Shown here one piece after another: positions 53,485-62,681 of a stretch of DNA of 64,000 bases. Both the position numbers and the translations under genes were made by a program. The DNA comes from a bacterium. GTDB taxonomy: Bacteria; Desulfobacterota; Binatia; HRBIN30; CADEER01. The stretch covers positions 26,692 to 90,691 of the forward strand of contig JAUIGL010000014.1 of NCBI GenBank assembly GCA_030430165.1, given 5' to 3'. The first letter of the stretch is position 1. Each line of letters opens with the position of its first letter. The notes under the pieces are model-generated. The model had not been told where the DNA came from, searched no databases, and was given only the letters and a program-made list of their open reading frames with translations.

Positions 53485-56076
53485 ATGACACGTCGCCCAC
53501 ACTTGCTGAGTGCGGTCGCGCTGATCACCGGAACGACGATCATCGCCGCCTACGTCGCAGCTGCCAGTTCCCACTGGGTGGGTACGACCATGCCCGGGTT
53601 CTTCGTCGATCCGATCGGCACCGTTTCGGTCATCACCCTGCCCGGCTGGCCCGAAACCGGCCGAGGCTGGCCGCTGCAGATCGGCTCTGTCGACGACATC
53701 GCGACCAAGGACGCTGCCAGCCTCTACCGATCCGTGCGCGCGGCGCCGACCGGCCGGGCCCTGAGCTACGCGGCCAGTCGGTTCGGTATCGACGGCTACG
53801 GCTTCACCGCGGCGCCGCGCGTCCTGTCGTTGGGCGAATACCTGCTGTCGCTGCTCGCCCTGGTGGTCAACGGCTGCCTGGCGATCGCCGTCGGCGCACT
53901 GCTCTGGCAGCGCCATCCGAGCACTCCGGGAATCCAACCGTTTTTCTTCGCCTGCCTGACCCTGGGGTGCCTCGCCATCGCCTCGGTCGGCTCGGCGGCG
54001 AGCGGTGAGCTGGTTCGGCTGCAGATCCTCGCCCAGGCGCTGGCGCCGGCACCGCTGATCCATCTCGCGCTGGTGTTCCCGCGCGACGTCTTCGGACGTG
54101 GCCGCGGCGCGGCGTTGTTCGCAATCTACGCGCCGTTTGCCGCACTCGCACTGATCTACCAGGTCACGTGGCCCGACCCCTACGGTAGTGCGATCCTGCA
54201 CGCTGCGGCGACTCTGGCGACGATCGCCGCCGCCGCTCTACTCACCCTGCACGTGCTGCTGCGCCTCGGCCGCCACGACTCGATCGTCGTGCGCCGGCGC
54301 GCCGCAATCGCCGGCAGCGGCATCCTCGCGGTCGCTCTGGTCGCGGCGTTCTGGGTGTCGCTGGCCGGCTACGACTTGCGCGGCGTGGGCGCGGCCGGCG
54401 CCGCCAGCGGCGCCGTGCTAGCGCTCGCCTTCGGCTCGGCGATCACCGCTCGCGACTTCTTCGTGCTCGACGAACGCCTGCGCTCGATTCTGACCTACGG
54501 CATCGCCGTACCGCTGGTGATGATCCTCTACTTCGGAGCCGGGCATTGGATCGACACGACTGCCGCGCGGACGAGTCCGTTCGTCGGCACACTCGCCCAC
54601 CTGGCGGTTCTGTTCGCGGTCGCGCCGGTGATCCGCATGACGCGCGGCTGGATCGACCGCACCTTCTCGCCGGAGAGGTACTCGCCGCAACGCAGCCTCG
54701 ACCACCTCAATCGCGGTCTTTCCTCGGCGCGAACCACGCAAACCCTGGTCTCGAACACCCTCGACGTGCTGCGGCGCACTCTCAAGCCACGCAAGGCGAC
54801 CGTGTACCTGCGCGCTCGCGGAGCCGGGTTTCCGCTCGCCGCCTACGACGACCCGGAACAGCGCAAGCTCGCGGTCCCCGCCGATCTCGCCGGGCAACTC
54901 GAGAGCGGCGAGAACGTCGTTCGCTACCAGTGGAGCGACGTCGAGCACGATCGCGGCGGACGACGTCTACTCGATCGCCTGGACGTAGACCTGCTGGTTC
55001 CTCTGTACCGCAACGGGTCCTGCGTCGGCGTGATCGCGCTCGCCGCCAAGCAGTCCGGCCACGCCTACGGCGCGCGCGACCTGGCCTTCATTCGCGCCGC
55101 CGCCGATCAGATCGCTCTGGCACTGCCCAATGCCGCCGCCCAGGACAAGCTCGACATTCTCCACCACAATCTGGCCGAGCTCGACGAGAGCCTGCGCATC
55201 CAGACGAATCGCACCGAAACGCTGAAGACGATGAACGCCGAGCTCGGCGCCGCCCTGGAGAAAATGCGCGAGACGCACCACCGGCTGGCACAGAACCAAA
55301 GGGCGATTCTCCACGCCGAGCGACTCGACGCGCTGACTCGTCTCAGCGTCGGCCTGACCCAGGAGATCAGCGGGCCGCTCAACACCGTACTCAATACCCT
55401 GCGCGCCATCGCCAGGATCGGCGGCGATCAGACGGAGAGGAGCGACTCGAAAAAGCAGAGCGAGGCGATCGACGAGATGGTCGCGCACGCGCAGACCAGC
55501 GCCGCCTGGCTCGAGCGCACCATCGCCTACCTGCGCAGCTTCCAGGCGCTGGGGCGCGGCGCGGTCGCCGAACGCGACCAGCACTTCGCCGTGCGCGACG
55601 CATTCGCCGACGTCAACCAACTGCTCCGACTGCGCCAACGCCAGAGCGGCTGCAGCGTCGAGTACCGCGAAGACCCGCCGGCGATCGAGCTCTACGGCAG
55701 CAGGCAGAAGTTCGCACTGATTCTGGTCGACCTCGTCACCGGCGCCATCCAGGCATACGACGAAGCCGGAAACGCCGACGGCAGCGTCATCGTCGAAGCC
55801 GGGCTCGGCAGCGATGGAGTGTACGTCAACGTCATCGACTGGGCCGGCGGCCTACCGCCCGCGGCGATTCCGCGCCTCCTCGATCAACTCGGCAGCGACG
55901 AGCTGATCGGCAACCGGCGCGGACTGTGGATCGCCAAAAACCTGGTGGAAGAAGGCTTCGGCGGAAGCTTGGAAGCGATCACCAACGACCAACGCATCTG
56001 CTTCACCGCGGTTTTCCCGATGGCCTCCGCAGAGAACGGCCCGCTCGCACCGCCGCCGCGCCGCGAGGCTTCCTGA
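53485..56076 (+). CDS. Histidine kinase-like membrane sensor with degenerate H-box
   Basis: 863 residues from ATG 53485 (a TTG at 53461 is possible). It begins with a TM segment and a PDZ-like periplasmic portion, then about seven further TM helices (FFACLTLGCLAIASVG, IYAPFAALALIYQV, AATLATIAAAALLTLHVL, ILAVALVAAFWVSL, LTYGIAVPLVMILYFG). A GAF-like domain (TVYLRARGAGFPL, LVPLYRNGSCVGVIAL) and a coiled coil precede a HisKA region reading LSVGLTQEISGPL. The phospho-acceptor His is Gln (codon at 55360). The ATP-lid motifs are also weakened: LILVDLVTGAIQA has no N-box Asn, and VIDWAGGLPP stands in for DxGxG. It is followed by a convergent NarL-type regulator. Confidence 0.75.
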   Translation: MTRRPHLLSAVALITGTTIIAAYVAAASSHWVGTTMPGFFVDPIGTVSVITLPGWPETGRGWPLQIGSVDDIATKDAASLYRSVRAAPTGRALSYAASRFGIDGYGFTAAPRVLSLGEYLLSLLALVVNGCLAIAVGALLWQRHPSTPGIQPFFFACLTLGCLAIASVGSAASGELVRLQILAQALAPAPLIHLALVFPRDVFGRGRGAALFAIYAPFAALALIYQVTWPDPYGSAILHAAATLATIAAAALLTLHVLLRLGRHDSIVVRRRAAIAGSGILAVALVAAFWVSLAGYDLRGVGAAGAASGAVLALAFGSAITARDFFVLDERLRSILTYGIAVPLVMILYFGAGHWIDTTAARTSPFVGTLAHLAVLFAVAPVIRMTRGWIDRTFSPERYSPQRSLDHLNRGLSSARTTQTLVSNTLDVLRRTLKPRKATVYLRARGAGFPLAAYDDPEQRKLAVPADLAGQLESGENVVRYQWSDVEHDRGGRRLLDRLDVDLLVPLYRNGSCVGVIALAAKQSGHAYGARDLAFIRAAADQIALALPNAAAQDKLDILHHNLAELDESLRIQTNRTETLKTMNAELGAALEKMRETHHRLAQNQRAILHAERLDALTRLSVGLTQEISGPLNTVLNTLRAIARIGGDQTERSDSKKQSEAIDEMVAHAQTSAAWLERTIAYLRSFQALGRGAVAERDQHFAVRDAFADVNQLLRLRQRQSGCSVEYREDPPAIELYGSRQKFALILVDLVTGAIQAYDEAGNADGSVIVEAGLGSDGVYVNVIDWAGGLPPAAIPRLLDQLGSDELIGNRRGLWIAKNLVEEGFGGSLEAITNDQRICFTAVFPMASAENGPLAPPPRREAS

Positions 56077-56103
56077 ACGGATGCGACTCGCGCCGCGACC
56101 GCC

Positions 56104-56787
56104 TCAGCCGGAGCCGGCGAGCGGCAGGTCGGCGCTGTTGCCCTGGTCGCGGTTGTAGAAGGCGAGCGCGGCCGAGATGCGATTCTTCACCGACAGCTTG
56201 GCGAAGATGCGGGTGAGGTGCGTCTTCACCGTCGGCTCGCTGATGCAGAGTCTTTCGGCGATCTCGTGGTTGCTTATGCCCTGGGCGACGCAGGCGAGCA
56301 CTTCGCGCTCGCGCCGGGTGAGCGCGGCGAGGCCGCTGTCGGCGCGTCCCTCGCTGCCGTGGGCACGCCGCTGGAAGACGTCGAAGACTTTGCGCGGCAG
56401 TGAAGGGTCGACCCAGATACCACCGGCCGCGACCGTGCGCACCGCGTCGGCCACCGCGCTCAGTTGCGTCGACTTGAGGATGTAGCCGCTGGCCCCTCCG
56501 TCGGCAGCCTGGCGGGCGACATCGCTACTCGCCGTTCCCGAGAGCACGACGACGTAGGTGCGCTCGCTGGAGTCACGCAGCTCGCCGACCAGCTTGGCGA
56601 ATCCCTTCACCAACGGCATCTTGTAGTCGAGCAGGAGGACGTTCGGCTGCAGCCGATGGACCACCGAGCGCACGTCCTCGGCATCGGCAGCTTCACCGAC
56701 GATCTGGAATTCTCCGCCCCGAGGAAGCGCGATGCTGAGCATCTCGCGGAACATCTCGTGGTCGTCGGCAACTACAATACGGATCAT
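56104..56787 (-). CDS. NarL/LuxR-family response regulator
   Basis: 227 residues from ATG 56787. Receiver: IRIVVADDHEMFREML, VLLLDYKMP (phospho-Asp), VVLSGTASSD and GASGYILKST. LuxR-type helix-turn-helix: LTRREREVLACVAQGISNHEIAERLCISEPTVKTHLTRIFAKL. All receiver acidic residues appear intact, in contrast to the degenerate kinase-like sensor convergent with it. A direct partner kinase is therefore not obvious here. Confidence 0.9.
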   Translation of the reverse strand: MIRIVVADDHEMFREMLSIALPRGGEFQIVGEAADAEDVRSVVHRLQPNVLLLDYKMPLVKGFAKLVGELRDSSERTYVVVLSGTASSDVARQAADGGASGYILKSTQLSAVADAVRTVAAGGIWVDPSLPRKVFDVFQRRAHGSEGRADSGLAALTRREREVLACVAQGISNHEIAERLCISEPTVKTHLTRIFAKLSVKNRISAALAFYNRDQGNSADLPLAGSG

Positions 56788-57278
56788 AGGCTCGTCTCTC
56801 CCGCGCCCATGTAGATCCAAGATCCATTCCAAGAGGTCGCGGGGTCGGATTCGCTCGCCGGCGCCACCGGGTGCCGTAGCAGATGCGTTACGCAGTCGAC
56901 ATGAGGCGCGTCGAACCGTCAGGCCGGCAACGCCGCGCCGCCCACACGATGCGTTCGAGAGTGTCAAAAAGTCGCCGATGATACATCACGCCGCACGTCA
57001 TGATTGAACGGTCGCCCCCACCGGACTCGTCGCGGGCACGCTCCCCCCGGCCTGGCACACCCGTTGCTGTTATCGAGGGCAGCCGTGGTTGTTGAATGCA
57101 TCTCCGTCCGGTGATGAGTGGAGTGGCGGTGGAAGCGGAGATGCTGTGGATGTGGCGTGGGCTTGGGTGGTGAGGGCTGGTGATTCAAAATCACCAGCCC
57201 TCATTGGCTCTGCGGCCACCGAATGACCAGGCACGGCCGCCCTTGCATGCCTCCGGCCACCCTGTTTGGATCCGCCGA
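56788..57278. other. Intergenic region upstream of the response regulator and SurA-N-like gene
   Basis: 491 nt between divergent starts. It has only shadow ORFs. A 13-bp perfect inverted repeat (see 57172-57202) is the only structure I can point to; no clear promoter. Confidence 0.4.
57172..57202. promoter_or_regulatory. 13-bp perfect inverted repeat, terminator- or operator-like
   Basis: GAGGGCTGGTGAT (57172-57184), a TCAAA loop and ATCACCAGCCCTC (57190-57202). It lies about 75 nt upstream of the SurA-N-like gene start and could be an operator or a hairpin. No T-run follows. Confidence 0.5.
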
Positions 57279-57941
57279 ATGCGGCATTGCATCCTGGCGG
57301 CGGTCCTAATCCTCGCACCTACGGCCCTATCGGCCGAAGAGGCCGAAACGGCGGCGGCGCGGGTCAACGGCGTCGCCATCGAGCGCAGCGAGGTTCTCGA
57401 GCTGGTCAAAGGCCTGGCACGAGCCGAGCCGCAGCCACCGGACTCGAAGCGAATCGAAGAGCTCAACCGATCGGCCCTCGACTCCTTGATCGATCTCGAG
57501 CTGCTCTACCAGGAGGCGTTGCGCCGCGGCATCGAGCTCGGCGACGGCGAGGTCGATCGCGAGATCGACCGGCTGCGACAGCATTTCGCCAGCGACAAGG
57601 ACTTCGCCGACGCCCTCGCCCAGCGCGGCTTGAGCGTGGCTCGGCTGCGATCGGACACGCGGCGCACACTGCTCGCCGAACGTCTCCTGCAGCGCACCGT
57701 CTGGCGCGGCCTCAGCGTCAGCTCGGCCGAGATCGACGCTTTCTACGCGGAGAACCGCAGCCAGCTCGATCAGCCATTCGAGGAGCTGCAGGACTCGATC
57801 GCGCGCATGCTGCTCGACGAGAAAAAGGCCACCAAACGCGCCGAGTTGGTAGCCGAGCTCCGCAAACGCGCGGCTATCAAGAAGTTCCCGCCGTTCGCCG
57901 AGCCGCAGAAGCCGGCACCGACTCCCGGCGCGGCGGGCTGA
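57279..57941 (+). CDS. SurA-N-type chaperone-like protein without PPIase domain
   Basis: 220 residues from ATG 57279. A signal peptide (ILAAVLILAPTALSA) is followed by a SurA N-terminal-like helical domain: AARVNGVAIERSEVLELVKGL, LDSLIDLELLYQEALRRGIELGDGEVDREIDRLRQHF and RGLSVSSAEIDAFYAENR. The parvulin-type PPIase domains found in full-length SurA/PrsA are missing. It is probably a periplasmic chaperone or a truncated relative. Not operonic with its neighbours. Confidence 0.75.
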   Translation: MRHCILAAVLILAPTALSAEEAETAAARVNGVAIERSEVLELVKGLARAEPQPPDSKRIEELNRSALDSLIDLELLYQEALRRGIELGDGEVDREIDRLRQHFASDKDFADALAQRGLSVARLRSDTRRTLLAERLLQRTVWRGLSVSSAEIDAFYAENRSQLDQPFEELQDSIARMLLDEKKATKRAELVAELRKRAAIKKFPPFAEPQKPAPTPGAAG

Positions 57942-58100
57942 ACCGACCTCGGGGTCGGTATCGACCGCGAAGGCGATACCGATCGCGATGCCGAATCGAG
58001 GAAACCGGCAACTTCCCGGGTGAGGGGGGGGTCGGGGCCGGCCGTGCCGCTGAAGCGATCCGACCGACCCCAGGGGGGGAGGGAAGAAACCGTATCCGGA

Positions 58101-58247
58101 TCAGCCGAGCAGCGAGTCCTGCTGGCGAACCACGCGCCCGGTGCGCATCATGTGATCGATGACCGCAACCACCTCGTCGTCACTGCGACAGGTGTCCTGC
58201 ACCGCGCGGAAAATCTCGAGAATCGTGACCTTCTTCTTGTTCTTCAT
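58101..58247 (-). CDS. 48-residue small protein (unannotated-size ORF)
   Basis: ATG 58247 with GGGGGC 6-7 nt upstream and TGA at 58101. The sequence begins MKNKKKVTILEIFRAVQ, continues DTCRSDDEVVAVIDHMM and ends RTGRVVRQQDSLLG. The text reads as coding (amphipathic helices, no low complexity). It has the look of a short regulator or antitoxin-like peptide. No family named. It lies in the gap between the SurA-N-like gene and the C69 peptidase. Confidence 0.65.
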   Translation of the reverse strand: MKNKKKVTILEIFRAVQDTCRSDDEVVAVIDHMMRTGRVVRQQDSLLG

Positions 58248-58486
58248 GGTGTAGCCCCCAATCTCGTCTTCGCCCTGAGCCCGGCCATCGAAGCGGCCCC
58301 TTGCCGCGTCTTCGCCGGCTCATTCTCCTGCCTCAGTCTAAAAGCAGGTAGCGTGCCAAGGTTGGGGTCAGGCGGAATGGGGGGCGGTGTGCACCGGCAC
58401 TGGCCATGTGCGGACGCAAGCAATGTACGCTGCCGGCCCAGATTGTTACATATTTGGCGCGGGTGACCGCCCGGCGACGGTTTTTG

Positions 58487-59776
58487 TTACCGGCGGCGGA
58501 GCTGAGCGGCAATCTCGGCAACGACCGCGGCGGCCCGATCGGCGCAGGCTCGCGAGAAGGCGCTCAGGCGTGACGCCAGCGCCGGGTCTTCGGGATCGAG
58601 GTCGGCCTCGAGCGCTTCCGCTTGTTCGACGAATTGCCGCTCCTCGGCGGCCCACCGCTCGCGCACCGGGGCGGCGAGGCTGCTGGGGTCGCGCTCGATC
58701 AGGTCGAGGAGCTCGCGAAACTCCCACCACATCGAGCCCGCTGCCGCTTCCGCCGTGCCGTGTTGCATGGCGGGCGCAATCTCGGCCTGCGGGTAGACCG
58801 GCAGGAACACGCCGACGCACGGCGGACCGAAGCACGCCCACATGCGGATCGGCCGCGCCTCCGCGGCCAGGCGGACCACCGCTGCCGCGGTGGTCGTCCC
58901 GATCGGGTCGGCGTGCATGCAGATCGACATGTAGCGCTCGTCGGCGGCGTCGGTCACGGTGCCGAAGTCGGCGACCCCGTAGTGATCGCGCAGCGCGCTG
59001 CGCATGACCTCTTCGGTGATCGTTCCGCGCGCCGATTCCAGCAGCTCGGTGCCGCGCCGGTAGCGTCCGCTGGAGAAGGTCTCGGGGACCCAAGAAACGT
59101 CGCGATAGGCGCCGGCAAAGTCGAAGCGACTCGCCGGCGTCGGCTGGTCGCCCGCGTGGCGCACCGCGCCGTCCGACAGTGCAGACCAATCGCTGCCGAT
59201 GGTGACGTGGTTGGTCGCGTTGCCGACACCGTCGATCTCTTTCAGCGCCCATTCGCGATCGGAGGTTTCGAGCAGCAGGGCCCGGCTGCGATCGGCCACC
59301 AGAAAGGAGCTGTGGTAGGGAAAGTCGCTGTCGTGATAGCCGGAGCCGCCTTGGCCGTACGTCTCGACCAGCTGGCTGATCACTTCGATCGCCTGGGGCG
59401 CGGTGGCACTGCGCTCGAGGCCGAGGCGGACCAGATCCATGCCGATCAACTTGCGGCCCTCGGGCTTGTCGCGGGTGAACACGGTGTGGTTGCCGATGGC
59501 GACACCCGCTTCGTTCACTCCGTGCTCGAGTCCCCACAGCCAGAACGGCCGCGAGCCGAGAATGCGCAGGGTCCGTTCGACCTGCGGGATCCCGATGTAC
59601 TGGCACTGCACGGACGAGCCCGGCGAGTGCGTCGCCGCCGGAATCAGCGCGAGCGGCTGACACTCGCGCGCCGGGCGATCGCTGTTCTTGGCGAAGAGGA
59701 CCGAGCCGTCGGCGGTCGCCGAGCCGAGCGCCACCAGCGAGTCGCAGGAGACCCGCGGCGTTCGCTCACTCGCCAT
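58487..59776 (-). CDS. Peptidase C69/secernin-like Ntn hydrolase
   Basis: 429 residues from ATG 59776, giving a Cys nucleophile near the start (MASERTPRVSCDSLVALG). The longer N-terminus is a non-conserved basic extension. Signatures: GSVLFAKNSDRPARECQPL, EHGVNEAGVAIGNHTVF, MDLVRLGLERSATAPQAIEVI and FLVADRSRALLLETSDREWA. This is the Ntn-hydrolase fold of the secernin/C69 dipeptidase family. The gene overlaps the alpha/beta-hydrolase gene upstream by 11 nt and forms an operon with it. Confidence 0.85.
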   Translation of the reverse strand: MASERTPRVSCDSLVALGSATADGSVLFAKNSDRPARECQPLALIPAATHSPGSSVQCQYIGIPQVERTLRILGSRPFWLWGLEHGVNEAGVAIGNHTVFTRDKPEGRKLIGMDLVRLGLERSATAPQAIEVISQLVETYGQGGSGYHDSDFPYHSSFLVADRSRALLLETSDREWALKEIDGVGNATNHVTIGSDWSALSDGAVRHAGDQPTPASRFDFAGAYRDVSWVPETFSSGRYRRGTELLESARGTITEEVMRSALRDHYGVADFGTVTDAADERYMSICMHADPIGTTTAAAVVRLAAEARPIRMWACFGPPCVGVFLPVYPQAEIAPAMQHGTAEAAAGSMWWEFRELLDLIERDPSSLAAPVRERWAAEERQFVEQAEALEADLDPEDPALASRLSAFSRACADRAAAVVAEIAAQLRRR

Positions 59777-60395
59777 CGACCCAACGCAGCACGGCCGCCT
59801 GCAAGTCGCGCTCGCGACCGAACCAGAAATGGTCCGCACCGGGTACTTCGAAGGCCGTCGCCTGCGGACCGAAACGCGATGCGGCGGCGGCAAACGAAGC
59901 GGAATCGCAGAACTCGTCGCGATCGCCGACGATCAAGCCGAGCGGTTTGTTCGGCAGTGGCAGATCGCCGGCAGGAAACATCGAGAAGGGCGGCGCCACC
60001 GCCAGCAGTGCGTCGACGTCGTCTCGACCGGGACCGAGCTCGAGGGCGATCGTCGATCCGTAGGAGTAGCCGCCGAGCACGGTTCTCGACGGGTTGCTGC
60101 GCCGGCGCAGCAGGTCGATCGCCGCCGCCGCGTCGGCGAGCTCGCCCGCGCGGTCGCCGAGCGTACCGGTGCTGGCGCCGACGCCGCGAAAATCGAAGCG
60201 CAGAGTCGCCCAGCCGCGTTCCGCAAGCAGGCCGACCACGGCCTGGACGACCGAGTTGTGCATGTCGCCGCCGTTCGCGGGGTGGGGGTGGCAGAAGACG
60301 ATGGCCGAGGTCGCGTTCTCGGAAAGAGTCGCGCGACCGTCGATGCGCGCGCCATCCGACTCGATCGTTACCCGTTCTTCGGAGACAGCTGCCAT
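59766..60395 (-). CDS. Alpha/beta hydrolase
   Basis: 209 residues. AIVFCHPHPANGGDMHNSVV, TLRFDFRGVGASTGT and VLGGYSYGSTIALEL (Ser of the GxSxG nucleophile elbow), then LGLIVGDRDEFCD (Asp) and GADHFWFG (His): a full catalytic triad. Short hydrolases of this form (alpha/beta, KANL3/Tex30-like) are of unknown substrate. Operon with the C69 peptidase. Confidence 0.85.
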   Translation of the reverse strand: MAAVSEERVTIESDGARIDGRATLSENATSAIVFCHPHPANGGDMHNSVVQAVVGLLAERGWATLRFDFRGVGASTGTLGDRAGELADAAAAIDLLRRRSNPSRTVLGGYSYGSTIALELGPGRDDVDALLAVAPPFSMFPAGDLPLPNKPLGLIVGDRDEFCDSASFAAAASRFGPQATAFEVPGADHFWFGRERDLQAAVLRWVDGE

Positions 60396-60448
60396 CGGCG
60401 GACGAACCTAGCCGCTGGCGTGCCAGGCTGACAAGCAACCGATCCCGC

Positions 60449-60640
60449 GTAGGGGTCAGCTTGATTCCCAATCGCGCTTTCTCGGGGGGCAGGGCTCGAA
60501 CCCAGATTCCGTCCCCCCTTGCCAAGGGGGGACTTCAGGGGGGTCAAACGGAGCGCCATCGGCCCGAGAACAGAAGCTCCTTGCGGCGCGGCGCGACCTC
60601 CCCCTGACCCCCTCCTTGGTAAGGAGGGGGATCCAAGGGG
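60449..60640. mobile_element. MITE-like element, copy 3 (truncated, inverted relative to copy 2)
   Basis: The left end GTAGGGGTCAGCTTGATTCC matches the terminal repeat of the other copies. The interior (AGATTCCGTCCCCCCTTGCC, GGGGGGACTTCAGGGGGGTC, GAGAACAGAAGCTCC, CCCCTCCTTGGTAAGGAGGGGG) is the reverse complement of the interior of copy 2. The right end has been lost where it abuts the MDR gene's stop codon. No target duplication remains. Confidence 0.7.
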
Positions 60641-61744
60641 CTACAGCGACGGCAGCAGGCAGGAGTGGATGCTGGCGCGGCCCGACGCTTCGCCCTTGAG
60701 AGTGCGGATCGCCAGCTCCGCGTCTTCGAGCGCGAAGTCGTGCGTGTGCATGGCGTCGAGGTCGACCGAGCCCGACTCGATCAGGCGAATCGCCGAGCGG
60801 TAGGCGCGGCTGGTCACGCCGAGCGCTCCGAGCACGGTCGCCTCCTTGACCACGATCAGGTCGCTCAGGAAATCCGGGACCTGCTTGAACCCCTTGACCC
60901 CGGCGAGGACGATGCGTCCGCCGGAGGCAACGTAGTGCAATGACTCCGCGACCGGCTCGGTCGCGTACGAGGACACCTCGACGACGACGTCGGCGCCCTC
61001 GCCGTTGGTGATCTCCTTGACCCGGCGGCGCGCATCCTCGCGCTCGACGTCGATGACGTGGTCGGCGCCGAGCCGGCGCGCCAGCTCTAGCTTGGGCGCG
61101 TCGCGGGTCAGCCCGGTGACGATGATGACATCGGCACCGGCGGCGCGCGCCGCGATCACGCTGGCGAGGCCGCGCTGTCCCGGCCCGAGGATCATCACGG
61201 TGTCGCCCGGCCCGGTGCGCGGCACCTCGACCGCCCAGCGGAAGCCGGCGCCGAGCGGATTGAACAGCACCGCTCGCTGCGCCGGAATCGTCGCGTCGAC
61301 CTTGTGAACGATCGAATTGGGAGCGAGGTACATGTAGTCGGCGTACGCCCCCCACAAGCCCGGCGGCTTCGAGAGCGGAATGTAGGCGTAGCCCGACAGC
61401 CCGCCGCTCTCGGCACGGCACAGCTGGTAGCGCCCCGACAAGCACAGGCGGCAATGCCCGCAGGGGATCATCACCTCGACCGCAACCCGATCGCCGACGT
61501 CGACCTGCCAGCGGCGCGCCGCGGCGTCGCCGATCGCCTCGATCACGCCGAGCGGCTCGTGCCCGGGAACCACCGGATACTGGATCGGCAGAACACCGTC
61601 GTACTGCTCGGCATCGCTGCCGCAGATGCCGCAGGCCTCGACGCGGAGGATGGCACTGTCGTCGCTGACGTCGGGTACCGACAGCTCGCAAAGCTCGAGC
61701 TCTCGGGGTCCGGTCTGCACCACGGCGCGGCTCTTCTTGCTCAT
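60641..61744 (-). CDS. Zinc-containing medium-chain dehydrogenase/reductase
   Basis: 367 residues. Catalytic zinc (CGICGSDAEQYDG, GHEPLGVIEAIG) and structural zinc (CGHCRLCLSGRYQLC) sites are present. The cofactor site GPGQRGLASVIAARAAGADVIIV is the Rossmann domain. It belongs to the MDR alcohol dehydrogenase superfamily. Substrate unknown. The stop codon lies at the edge of the truncated repeat element. Confidence 0.9.
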   Translation of the reverse strand: MSKKSRAVVQTGPRELELCELSVPDVSDDSAILRVEACGICGSDAEQYDGVLPIQYPVVPGHEPLGVIEAIGDAAARRWQVDVGDRVAVEVMIPCGHCRLCLSGRYQLCRAESGGLSGYAYIPLSKPPGLWGAYADYMYLAPNSIVHKVDATIPAQRAVLFNPLGAGFRWAVEVPRTGPGDTVMILGPGQRGLASVIAARAAGADVIIVTGLTRDAPKLELARRLGADHVIDVEREDARRRVKEITNGEGADVVVEVSSYATEPVAESLHYVASGGRIVLAGVKGFKQVPDFLSDLIVVKEATVLGALGVTSRAYRSAIRLIESGSVDLDAMHTHDFALEDAELAIRTLKGEASGRASIHSCLLPSL

Positions 61745-61892
61745 GGAATCCCGACTTACAACGACCCGTCCGATCCTGCGAGCTCGCCTTCAGTTCCCGT
61801 TCAAGCACAAAATAAGTATCCCTTGAATACTGATTTCGATTTGATATAGGAAGTGACTGAAGCACGGTTCAGTTAGCCAACGGCAGGTTCTC

Positions 61893-62681
61893 ATGCCCAA
61901 ACCAGCTGACAAAAAGACGACGCGCGCCAACGCCAAGCGGGAGATTCTCGCGCCGGGCGGGATCTTCTGTCCGGTCGGTAGAGCCCTCGACGTCATCGGC
62001 GACCGCTGGACCCTGGTGCTGGTGCGCCATCTACTGCACGGGCCGTGCGGCTTCCAGGAGCTGCGCGTGCGCACGGGAATCGCGCCGCGCGTGCTGTCGA
62101 GCCGCCTGCGCGAGCTCAAGCAGAAGGGGTTCGTCACCAACCGGCGCAACGGAACCCGGCCGGTGTACGAGGTCACCGAGCGCGGCCGATCGCTCGAGCC
62201 GATCATCGCCTCGATCGCCCGCTGGTACATCCACCACGGGCTCGACGACCTCGCGGTCGACGCCAACCGCTTCAGCGACACCTCGGCGCAATCGGTGCTC
62301 GAATCCCTGCCCTTCCTATTGCGCGCCGAGCGCGCGGCAGGCGTCGACCTGACATTCGAGATTCGCCTCACCGGCAGCGGCGGCGGCGTGTGGACGGTCC
62401 ACATCCGCGACGGCAGCTGCACCGTGCGCCAGGGCTTCGCCGAGCGCGCGGATGTCCGCTACACCGCCGACGCCCGCACCTGGTGCGCGATCGCGCTCGG
62501 CATCGCCGATGCGGGCGAAGCACACCGCGCCGGGAAGCTCGCCAAGGACGGCGCGCGCGAGGCGATGGATCACTTCTTTTTTCAAATTGCGCGCTCGCAG
62601 CGCGCCCCGACCAAGCAAGGCAAACCAAAGCAACCGTCGACTCGCAGAGCCAAAGAGTCGGCCAAGGAGGCAAGGCAATGA
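61893..62681 (+). CDS. HxlR-type regulator fused to SCP2 sterol-carrier domain
   Basis: 262 residues. Residues about 20-115: ILAPGGIFCPVGRALDVIGDRWTLVLVRHLL, GIAPRVLSSRLRELKQKGF and VYEVTERGRSLEPIIASIARWYI, a HxlR winged-helix. Residues about 140-235: FEIRLTGSGGGVWTVHIRDGSCTV, RADVRYTADARTWCAIALG, an SCP2-like lipid-binding domain. The fusion suggests a lipid- or acyl-sensing regulator. Divergent from the MDR gene; its stop overlaps the acyl-CoA dehydrogenase ATG, so it may control lipid oxidation. The palindrome AGTATCCCTTGAATACT lies in the promoter region. Confidence 0.85.
   Translation: MPKPADKKTTRANAKREILAPGGIFCPVGRALDVIGDRWTLVLVRHLLHGPCGFQELRVRTGIAPRVLSSRLRELKQKGFVTNRRNGTRPVYEVTERGRSLEPIIASIARWYIHHGLDDLAVDANRFSDTSAQSVLESLPFLLRAERAAGVDLTFEIRLTGSGGGVWTVHIRDGSCTVRQGFAERADVRYTADARTWCAIALGIADAGEAHRAGKLAKDGAREAMDHFFFQIARSQRAPTKQGKPKQPSTRRAKESAKEARQ

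Noticed and set aside
60475..60530. tRNA T-arm-like GGGTTCGAGCCCT in the repeat element on the minus strand
   Set aside because: No acceptor, D or anticodon arms could be assembled around it; it belongs to the repeat.
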